DNA of 5,126 nt. Origin: Dysgonamonadaceae bacterium. Its GTDB lineage: Bacteria; Bacteroidota; Bacteroidia; Bacteroidales; Azobacteroidaceae. The notes beneath the pieces were generated by a model. The model was not told the origin of the DNA and searched no databases. It saw nothing but the letters and a program-made list of their open reading frames with translations. The stretch covers positions 1 through 5,126 of the forward strand of contig JAIRSN010000214.1 in assembly GCA_031255425.1 (NCBI GenBank), in the 5' to 3' direction. Below are positions 1-5,126 of this stretch, one piece after another. Every line of letters starts with the position of its first letter. Position 1 is the stretch's first letter. The translations under genes and the position numbers were made by a program.

Positions 1-1
1 G

Positions 2-73
2 GACGTGAAATACGCTGCCATCACATTTATCGGAAAAGACAGATACGAAATAAAAGAAACGAGCGATCAGTAA
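2..73 (+). CDS. 3' end of an unidentified gene (partial, 23 codons plus stop)
   Basis: Reading from base 2 gives 23 sense codons and a TAA at 71-73. The visible tail contains YAAITFIGKDRYEIKE and ends in TSDQ. The amino-acid mix looks like a genuine soluble protein tail, and the stop lies 5 nt before the ATG of the next gene, which is the spacing expected inside an operon. Frame 1 is also open to the window edge, but its translation is rich in Arg, His and Lys and looks non-coding; frame 3 has an early stop. I do not recognise the family. Because the next gene is an LPS-type glycosyltransferase, a role in envelope glycan synthesis is possible but is only inference from position. Confidence 0.5.
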   Translation, partial: DVKYAAITFIGKDRYEIKETSDQ

Positions 74-78
74 TTCCA

Positions 79-855
79 ATGAATAAAATGAAAATTTCGG
101 TTGTCATACAAACATTAAACTCGGGAAACGTCCTGCGAGCCTGCCTGGAGAGTGTCAAAAATTTTGACGAAATCGTAGTCTGCGACATGTACAGCCGGGA
201 CGATACGCTCGAAATCGCCAAGGCTTACGGCTGCAAGATTGTCATGCACGAATTATGCAACGGAATCGTGGAACCCGCCCGGAACTTTGCCGTGCGTTCG
301 GCTTCGCACGAGTGGGTTTTTGTCGTCGATTCGGATGAAGTGGTGACGGAAAGCCTGAAAGATTATCTCTACGCATTTATTAAATCGGAAAACCCTTCCG
401 CCGGGCTGCTCGTTCCCCGGAAGAATTATTTTATGAACAAGTTTATCCGGGCGTCTTTCCCGGATTACCAGCTCCGGTTTTTCAGGAAAGAGCGCTTCGT
501 GCTTTGGCCGGAGACGATTCATTCCCGTCCGGAGATTGCTGGGGAAGTCAAGCGGATTCCTCCCCGGAAAGAACTCGCTTTCATTCATTTGGATGAAAAC
601 AGGATAAGCAATCTGATCCTCAAACTAAACAAATACAGCGATCGCGAACTGGGAAAAAGAAACTTCAACAAGGCGAACGGCTTTTATTTGATTTCCAAAC
701 CGCTGTTTCATTTTTTTCAATTATATCTTTTCAAAAAGGGATTTCTCGACGGAAAAGAAGGCTTTATATACGCCTGCCTGATCGGTTTTTACAAGTATTT
801 AATCATCGCTAAAATGATTGAACGGAAAAAACAGTTGTTGTCCGGTAAAAAATAA
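79..855 (+). CDS. Family 2 glycosyltransferase, WaaE/KdtX-like (LPS core type)
   Basis: 258 residues, complete. It should transfer a sugar from a nucleotide-sugar to a lipid-linked or LPS-core acceptor on the cytoplasmic face of the inner membrane. The GT-A fold begins at once with MKISVVIQTLNSGN (4-17). CDMYSRDDT (35-43) fills the usual DxGSxDxT nucleotide-binding loop, EPARNFAV is at 65-72, and the metal/nucleotide-binding DSDE is at 84-87. PDYQLRFFRK (128-137) and WPETIHSRPEI (143-153) match the acceptor-side segments of the WaaE-like group. The C-terminal part (about 203-250) is aromatic and hydrophobic with the KKGFLDGKEGF motif (219-229) typical of WaaE/KdtX relatives; it probably lies on the membrane. 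ATG 79 is preferred because it sits 5 nt after the previous stop; ATG 88 is an alternative costing 3 residues. The leader is A/T-rich with no Shine-Dalgarno. It converges with the next gene, 29 nt apart, without a clear terminator. The sugar and the acceptor cannot be read from sequence. Confidence 0.9.
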   Translation: MNKMKISVVIQTLNSGNVLRACLESVKNFDEIVVCDMYSRDDTLEIAKAYGCKIVMHELCNGIVEPARNFAVRSASHEWVFVVDSDEVVTESLKDYLYAFIKSENPSAGLLVPRKNYFMNKFIRASFPDYQLRFFRKERFVLWPETIHSRPEIAGEVKRIPPRKELAFIHLDENRISNLILKLNKYSDRELGKRNFNKANGFYLISKPLFHFFQLYLFKKGFLDGKEGFIYACLIGFYKYLIIAKMIERKKQLLSGKK

Positions 856-884
856 ACGAAAAACCGGCTACGCAACGGCAGACC

Positions 885-3866
885 TCACTCCTGTGGCTTC
901 ATCACCACCCCGATATTCTTTTTCCCGTCTATTTTAATAAGGATAGGCTTCTCAAACCGGACATGCCGCAACAACGGCGTCTCCGCCACGGCCGGCTGAC
1001 TGTTCAAAAATACCTCATCGAAAAGGCCGTCCTGAAGGTAGGCGTTAATCGTAAAGTAACCGACGCCGAACGAGGTGAGGTTCTGGAAAAAATGCGTCCC
1101 CTGGCTGGGTTCGACCCGGTAATTCTCCAATCCCGTTTCGACGATGACCCGCGCGTTGGAGATGTGCGTCCACTTCACCGGAATCCCCAACCACGTGTCG
1201 CTGCTGCCCCACCTGCCGGGACCCGCCAAGACATAACTGCGCCCTTCTTCCGTCATGCGTTTGTTCCATTTTTCAATGTCGGAGGCTATCTGCGGGTTGT
1301 GGGAGGCATCGAAAGCGGCGGTTTTTACATAAATGACGTCGTAAATATCGCTCGAAACGCCATGCCCCAAGGCATGCCCCGAATACAGGAGCAGGCCGTC
1401 TTTCGGAACCCGCGTCAGGTCGTCTTCGATCATCTCTTTGCTGTCGACGATCGGACGGATTTGCAGCAGGTAAAAAGTGCCTTCGACTTCTTTCTGCGCA
1501 TTCTTCACCAGATTAACCGCAAACTCAATCTCCACGGGACGCCCCATCTCTTCCTGCCCCGATTCCAGCACGTAATTCAGTATTTCCGCCAAAGGGAATA
1601 CATCGTTTTGCAATATCCCGGAAAAAGAAATGACCTTGCGGTTCTTCCCGGGATAATACCCGTCCCGCAGGATTTGATCGCAGGGATCGTAAGTGGATGA
1701 GATAAATTGCAAAGTGCCGTCGCCTTCCGCCTCTTTGACGGGCAGTTTCAGCAAGTTATACGCATCGTCGGTGGATAGTTGTTCGGACGCCAGCGATTTC
1801 AGGTTCAAGGCATAAAATTCGGTCTGCGTTTCTTTCAAAGCGAAATCCAATGTACTCATTTGCATAATGCTGTGCGGGTACTGCGGTGAAAAACGCAGCG
1901 AAATCCCCCCGTCCACAATGTATTTTCCCAATCCCAAAGCCAGATTGACAACCCCTCCTTCCGGCGTCTCGTCGTTCACCGGATAGAAGTTCAGCGAACG
2001 CGCCACGCCCGAAATTGTCGGATAAAAACGGTCGCCGTAAGCCTGCCCTACAACTTCCTGCAACACGATTGCCATCTTTTCCTGGTCTATTAAATTTTGG
2101 GTAGCAGTCATATACGCCTTGCTGTCCTTGAAAAATACGGATGCGTAAACGCCTTTGATGGCATTGCCTATTTTCTCCAGAATCTCGTACCGGTCGGCGG
2201 ATTTGGGTACCATGTAGGTATTGTATATTCCTGCAAAAGGTTGATAATGGGAATCTTCCAGCAAGCTGGATGAACGGATCGCGATCGGCGTCTTTACGGC
2301 TTCGAAGAAAACAAGCATGTCCTCGATCAAGCGGTTGGGAAGGTTGGCGCGCAGGAAACGGCGGAGAATCTCTTCGTCGGGCAATTCCTGCAAGGCAATC
2401 TCGTACAGATCGTTCGATTCCATAAACTCGTCGAAAATGTCGGTCGCCAAAACCACCGTTTGGGGAATCCGGATCATTGCATTCGGAAAGCGTGCCTCCA
2501 ATTCCGACACGCGGCGCTTGATCATCTGTCCCATAAAAGCCAAGCCGCGCCCTTTGCCTCCCAGCGAGGATTCGCCGATGCGGGCAAAGTTGGAATATTC
2601 GTCGAACCGCTCTTTTTCGAAGACGGCAACGATGCCCGAATTTTTCATCTTCCGGTAACTGACGATGGCTTCAAAGATGAATTGCCGCGCTTCGTTCATG
2701 TCCCTGTAATCCGAAACGTCGATTTCTTTGATAAATTCGGCGATCGGAAAAATGGCTCGGGAGTAAAAGAACCGCGAAAAATGATTGTGCGACAAGTGAT
2801 AAACCAGCGAATCTTCCGGGATGATGAAAATTTTTGTTTGCAAATCTTTCAGCGACTTGATGCGCATCACTTCCTGCTTGGTTGCCGGATCGATAATGAT
2901 AAAATCGCCGAATCCGAATTTATTCATGATTTCCTTCCGCAAATCCTGCGGGAACGTTTTGGAATTTTTATAGACAAAACTGCAATTGAGTTCGTCGGCA
3001 AACAGCTTGTTGGACATTTCGGAGGAATTGAAAACAACCGGCACAAACCGGTCTTCGTTGCGCACTTTGCATCCGAATTTGTACCCGGCAAACGGATCGA
3101 CTTTCCCCTTCCGGCTGAAACTCATGTCGCAGATAATCCCCAGGATATGGTTTTTGTACTTGTCGTAGATCGTCTCCGCTTCTTCGTAGGAACGCGCCAG
3201 TAAAACCTTGGGACGCCCTCGCATCCGCAGGGTTTGCTGGTGGGCGTTCAGCGCTTCCTTGGAAAATTCCTTCGATTGTTGCAGCACAAATTTGTACAAA
3301 TGCGGCAGCGCGGACGAAAAAAAGCGAATGGAATCTTCCACCAGCAGGATGGTCTGAACGCCCACCGACGCAATATCGTCGTCGACATTCATCCGGTCTT
3401 CCAGCAGCTTGATAATCGCGAGAAGCAGTTCGGCATTTCCTAACCAACTGAATATATAGTCGATAGCCGACAAATCTTCGCTGGAAATCCGCCGGGCAAT
3501 CTCGCGCGAGAAAGGCGTTAAGACCACAATCGGAATCGCGGGATAGTCTGATTTGATATGGTTGGCGGTCGCGAAAATATCCGAATGGTCCATATTCGGC
3601 ATGCAGATTACCAGGTCGAAACGCACCTGTGCCATCGCCGTCAGCGCCTCCTTTTCCGTCGTCACCTGCACAAACCGGGGAGGATACCGCAGGCTGAGCG
3701 AAGTATATTCGTTAAAAATCTGTTCGTCGATTCGCCCGTCGTCTTCCAGCATAAAAGCATCGTAACGGGTAGCAATCAGTAAGACGTTGAGTATTCGCTT
3801 GTTCATTAGGTTTGCAAAAGAAGTATCTTTCAATACCAATCGCTTTATGTCATAAGTATGCTCCAT
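885..3866 (-). CDS. Two-receiver PEP synthase-like ATP-grasp protein (PPDK_N domain)
   Basis: 993 residues, complete. Domains in order: (1) receiver-like fold, about 25-158, degenerate: the phosphoacceptor position in FDLVICMPNMD is Met89, not Asp. (2) Second receiver, about 170-302, with intact pocket: E177/D178 in LLVEDS, D247 in IICDMSF, S281/S282 in FNSSE and K300 in VYKNSK. There are about 25 extra residues between its first two acidic sites. (3) Linker 303-424 with YHLSHNHFSRFF (356-367). (4) PPDK/PEP-synthase N-terminal ATP-binding domain, about 425-806: SLGGKGRGL (434-442, K438), IRSSSLLEDS (530-539, R531), FAGIYNTY (544-551), VLQEVVG (601-607), SGVARSLNFYP (619-629), LALGLGKYIVDGG (642-654), EIEFAV (779-784) and LLQIRP (800-805). 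(5) Conserved C-terminal region 820-993 with AGPGRWGSSDTWLGIPVKW (881-899). There is no TxH phosphohistidine loop and no PEP/pyruvate barrel, so it is unlikely to be a complete PEP synthase despite probable database naming. It may be a cytoplasmic, receiver-controlled ATP-dependent phosphotransferase; substrate unknown. ATG 3866 follows an A-rich leader and its own -7 box; the next Met (residue 21) would still keep the first domain. Confidence 0.9.
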   Translation of the reverse strand: MEHTYDIKRLVLKDTSFANLMNKRILNVLLIATRYDAFMLEDDGRIDEQIFNEYTSLSLRYPPRFVQVTTEKEALTAMAQVRFDLVICMPNMDHSDIFATANHIKSDYPAIPIVVLTPFSREIARRISSEDLSAIDYIFSWLGNAELLLAIIKLLEDRMNVDDDIASVGVQTILLVEDSIRFFSSALPHLYKFVLQQSKEFSKEALNAHQQTLRMRGRPKVLLARSYEEAETIYDKYKNHILGIICDMSFSRKGKVDPFAGYKFGCKVRNEDRFVPVVFNSSEMSNKLFADELNCSFVYKNSKTFPQDLRKEIMNKFGFGDFIIIDPATKQEVMRIKSLKDLQTKIFIIPEDSLVYHLSHNHFSRFFYSRAIFPIAEFIKEIDVSDYRDMNEARQFIFEAIVSYRKMKNSGIVAVFEKERFDEYSNFARIGESSLGGKGRGLAFMGQMIKRRVSELEARFPNAMIRIPQTVVLATDIFDEFMESNDLYEIALQELPDEEILRRFLRANLPNRLIEDMLVFFEAVKTPIAIRSSSLLEDSHYQPFAGIYNTYMVPKSADRYEILEKIGNAIKGVYASVFFKDSKAYMTATQNLIDQEKMAIVLQEVVGQAYGDRFYPTISGVARSLNFYPVNDETPEGGVVNLALGLGKYIVDGGISLRFSPQYPHSIMQMSTLDFALKETQTEFYALNLKSLASEQLSTDDAYNLLKLPVKEAEGDGTLQFISSTYDPCDQILRDGYYPGKNRKVISFSGILQNDVFPLAEILNYVLESGQEEMGRPVEIEFAVNLVKNAQKEVEGTFYLLQIRPIVDSKEMIEDDLTRVPKDGLLLYSGHALGHGVSSDIYDVIYVKTAAFDASHNPQIASDIEKWNKRMTEEGRSYVLAGPGRWGSSDTWLGIPVKWTHISNARVIVETGLENYRVEPSQGTHFFQNLTSFGVGYFTINAYLQDGLFDEVFLNSQPAVAETPLLRHVRFEKPILIKIDGKKNIGVVMKPQE

Positions 3867-3898
3867 TTTTTAACTGTTTGGGTATAATACACGATTTG

Positions 3899-3906
3899 CA
3901 AAAGTA
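3899..3906 (-). promoter_or_regulatory. Bacteroidota -7 promoter box for the receiver/ATP-grasp gene
   Basis: On the minus strand this reads TACTTTTG, an exact match to the Bacteroidota sigma-ABfr -7 consensus TAnnTTTG. It lies 32 nt upstream of the ATG ending at 3866, which would give a short leader of about 25 nt. The matching -33 TTTG is not evident at the usual 19-21 nt spacing, so the match rests on the -7 box and position. Confidence 0.6.
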
Positions 3907-3989
3907 GGATAAATAACCGGAATTTTGAAGTCCCGCCCCTGTTTTTCGCTTATACGGTGCGCCGGACACCGGATTCCGAAAACTTTTAT

Positions 3990-3997
3990 TACTTTTG
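3990..3997 (+). promoter_or_regulatory. Bacteroidota -7 promoter box for the GT6 gene
   Basis: The sequence TACTTTTG matches TAnnTTTG exactly and is followed by GCAA, as in many Bacteroidota promoters. It ends 38 nt before the GT6 ATG at 4036. Transcription would begin near 4003-4005, giving an A/T-rich leader of about 30 nt. No clear -33 TTTG is seen upstream. It points away from the equivalent box at 3899-3906, so the 169-bp gap holds two divergent promoters. Confidence 0.6.
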
Positions 3998-4035
3998 CAA
4001 TCTATAATTTATCCTATATTTAAATAATACCTGTT

Positions 4036-4845
4036 ATGATGGATGATCACCCTTGCGGCCTTTCTCTCCCGGCAAACCTCACTATTGGCATTTTGTATAT
4101 TGGAATTGGGCGTTATTCCGTTTTGTGGAATGATTTTTACGTGTCCGCCGAAAAATTTCTTTTCCCGGATGTCCGGAAACAGTATTATGTATTTACCGAT
4201 AACGAAAACCTGTTGCGTGCGGAGATCGACCGGGTCTATTTTATCCGGCAGGAAGATTTGGGTTGGCCGGGGAACACCCTGTACCGCTACCGGTTTTTCA
4301 AAAACATCGAAAAAAAGCTGTTGAATGTCGATTTCCTGCTGTTTTTCAACGGGAACTACCTTTTTGTACAGCCCATCCGCCCGGAAGAACTGTTGCCCGG
4401 CGCGAACGACGACCATTGGACGACGCTGGTCTGGCATACCACGCTGGAAAAGGAGATTACGCAATATACCTACGAGCGGAATCCGCTGTCGCAGGCGTTT
4501 ATTCCCTATGGGGAAGGGAAATATTATTTTCAGGGCGGATTTTACGGTTCGGATACCGCGCATTTTTTCGATTTGATCGACACCTGCGACCGGTGGACGC
4601 AGGAGGACATGGAAAAAAACATTATCCCCGCTTGGAACGACGAATCGTATTTCAACAAATATATGCTGGGCAAAAACCCCAAAATTTTGAGTACCGAGTA
4701 CGGAAAACCTTCGCAGTGGAAGTATCCCCGGACGGCGAAAGCGGTCTTGCGAAACAAAAAGAAAGTTTTTGGAAAAACTTTCTTGAAGCGGTTCAAAGAG
4801 GGCGGGCGAAAGCCGTTTTTCCTTTTCCGGTTCTTTTCCCGGTAA
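4036..4845 (+). CDS. Family 6 glycosyltransferase (ABO/alpha-1,3-GT related), bacterial NxN type
   Basis: 269 residues, complete. GT6 enzymes transfer GalNAc or Gal from UDP-sugar in alpha-1,3 linkage with retention; animal members make the A, B, Forssman and alpha-Gal epitopes. Family landmarks: TIGILYIGIGRYSVLW (16-31), SAEKFLFPDVRKQYYVFTD (37-55), RYRFFKNIEK (84-93), FFNGNYLF (103-110) where animal enzymes have DxD, LVWHTT (131-136), YYFQGGFYGSD (163-173, aligned with the donor-selecting loop of ABO), and IIPAWNDESYFNKY (196-209), the counterpart of the conserved WHDES-LNKY. NGN (105-107) fits the bacterial GT6 group reported to work without metal. There is no signal anchor, as expected for a cytoplasmic bacterial enzyme, but the tail 235-269 is very basic and aromatic and may bind membrane. 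The start is ATG 4036 or the adjacent ATG 4039; the next Met is residue 192. It has its own promoter and appears monocistronic. The likely product is a blood-group-like surface glycan; the donor (GalNAc rather than Gal) is an inference from G168. Confidence 0.9.
   Translation: MMDDHPCGLSLPANLTIGILYIGIGRYSVLWNDFYVSAEKFLFPDVRKQYYVFTDNENLLRAEIDRVYFIRQEDLGWPGNTLYRYRFFKNIEKKLLNVDFLLFFNGNYLFVQPIRPEELLPGANDDHWTTLVWHTTLEKEITQYTYERNPLSQAFIPYGEGKYYFQGGFYGSDTAHFFDLIDTCDRWTQEDMEKNIIPAWNDESYFNKYMLGKNPKILSTEYGKPSQWKYPRTAKAVLRNKKKVFGKTFLKRFKEGGRKPFFLFRFFSR
4759..4784. repeat. Perfect 12-bp inverted repeat with 2-nt centre, inside the GT6 3' end
   Basis: The arms AAGAAAGTTTTT (4759-4770) and AAAAACTTTCTT (4773-4784) are exact reverse complements around GG. 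The repeat lies in the codons for the basic C-terminal tail (residues about 242-250), downstream of the conserved catalytic region. In RNA it would form an A/U-rich hairpin. It may be a by-product of Lys/Phe-rich coding, a protein site or an mRNA 3'-end structure; the sequence does not say which. Confidence 0.6.
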
Positions 4846-4874
4846 ACCAATCGCATTACCTTATTTAAACGGAA

Positions 4875-4906
4875 AGCGGCGGGTACCTATTTCAGCACCC
4901 GCCGCT
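4875..4906. terminator. Bidirectional intrinsic terminator hairpin
   Basis: AGCGGCGGGT (4875-4884) pairs perfectly with ACCCGCCGCT (4897-4906), a 10-bp GC-rich stem with a 12-nt loop. It sits 29 nt after the GT6 stop and 18 nt beyond the stop of the converging gene. On the minus strand the stem is followed by a T-rich stretch (TTTCCGTTTAAATAA), and on the plus strand by CCAATTGTTT, so it can serve both genes, better in the minus direction. Confidence 0.85.
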
Positions 4907-4924
4907 CCAATTGTTTACGTATTT

Positions 4925-5126
4925 TTACGCGGTTTCCACGATATTGAACCGGGTGATACTCTTTCCTTTGTAATCTCCCTTGCCGTGAACATAAAGCGAA
5001 GCCGTCCCGGGTTGGTGATTATCCTTGTACGTAACCTCGTAATCTTCCGCGAAGATAAGTTGTTCGCCTTCGTAGGACACCTCCGGCATCACCGTAACCG
5101 GCACGCCCGCAAACACCTGATCCGGA
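4925..5126 (-). CDS. 3' end of a repeat-containing surface-type protein (partial)
   Basis: Minus-strand frame open from the window edge (first full codon at 5125) to a TAA at 4927-4925, giving the last 66 residues. The GTG near 5116 is not the start; the frame and the domain run on upstream. The segment VFAGVPVTVMPEVSYEGEQL, then EDYEVTYKDN, PGTASLYVHGKGDYKG and RFNIVE follows the pattern of an extracellular beta-sandwich repeat: Y-x-G, then L...DY-V-Y-x-N, then G-x-A-x-v-x-G-x-G-x-Y-x-G, then F-x-I. Such repeats occur in tandem in large exported proteins of Bacteroidota and Firmicutes. The protein stops three residues after the repeat, so no type IX secretion C-terminal domain, LPXTG motif or membrane segment follows it. 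Its signal peptide and any other domains lie outside the window. It converges with the GT6 gene across the hairpin terminator. Confidence 0.75.
   Translation of the reverse strand, partial: PDQVFAGVPVTVMPEVSYEGEQLIFAEDYEVTYKDNHQPGTASLYVHGKGDYKGKSITRFNIVETA

Noticed and set aside
1..78. Upstream extension of the GT2 frame to the window edge
   Set aside because: The frame is open, but the protein family starts at MKISVVIQT. The upstream translation is Arg/His/Lys-rich, and another frame there ends in a stop just before ATG 79.
842..867. Possible hairpin CCGGT...ACCGG near the convergent ends of the GT2 and receiver/ATP-grasp genes
   Set aside because: Only 5 bp of stem around a 16-nt A-rich loop, overlapping the GT2 stop. 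Too weak to call a terminator, although the minus strand is T-rich here.
1370..1390. Short direct repeat of GCATGCCCC
   Set aside because: Explained by coding of the tandem GHALGHG motif; only two copies and no wider repeat.
963..1700. 245-codon open frame on the plus strand
   Set aside because: Antisense to the C-terminal third of the 993-residue gene; Arg/Pro-rich translation of shadow type with no family features.
2460..3203. 247-codon open frame on the plus strand
   Set aside because: It lies wholly antisense to the receiver/ATP-grasp gene, whose conserved motifs run through this region. Its translation shows no recognisable domain and there is no promoter or leader.
3962..3972. CCGGACACCGG dyad in the intergenic region
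   Set aside because: 4-bp arms are common by chance. Mentioned only as context to the divergent promoters.
4263..4868. 201-codon plus-strand frame overlapping the GT6 gene, and the 184-codon minus-strand frame at 4009-4563
   Set aside because: Both overlap the GT6 coding sequence, which carries strong family motifs throughout. The alternative translations have none.

Overview
The window looks like a chromosomal segment of a Bacteroidales-type bacterium (phylum Bacteroidota). Three things point there. Two divergent promoters carry the Bacteroidota -7 box TAnnTTTG, both as TACTTTTG. Start codons are preceded by A/T-rich leaders rather than Shine-Dalgarno sequences. The gene families (WaaE-like GT2, bacterial GT6, receiver plus PEP-synthase-like ATP-grasp protein, Bacteroidota-style surface repeat) also fit. 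This assignment is inference; there is no rRNA or other species marker.

Layout. Positions 2-73 (+) hold the last 23 codons of an unidentified gene. It is followed after 5 nt by a complete family 2 glycosyltransferase of the LPS core/WaaE type (79-855, +), so the two are probably one operon. A 993-residue protein on the minus strand (885-3866) converges on it. That protein has a degenerate receiver-like domain, a second receiver domain with an intact acidic pocket, a conserved linker, a PPDK/PEP-synthase-type ATP-binding domain and a conserved C-terminal domain of unknown function. It lacks the phosphohistidine domain and the PEP/pyruvate barrel of true PEP synthase or PPDK. The 169-bp region 3867-4035 holds back-to-back promoters, one for this gene and one for a family 6 glycosyltransferase (4036-4845, +; relative of the ABO blood-group transferases). 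In the GT6 protein the metal-binding DxD is replaced by NGN, as in other bacterial GT6 enzymes. A strong bidirectional hairpin terminator (4875-4906) separates it from the 3' end of a repeat-containing surface-type protein (minus strand, from 4925 past the window edge).

The two glycosyltransferases suggest cell-surface glycan synthesis (LPS core or O-glycan, possibly a host-like GalNAc/Gal cap). The large receiver/ATP-grasp protein has its own promoter and is not obviously linked to them. No tRNA, rRNA, CRISPR array, insertion sequence or prophage gene was seen. The items most worth follow-up are the two-receiver ATP-grasp protein with its unassigned C-terminal domain, and the NGN-type GT6.
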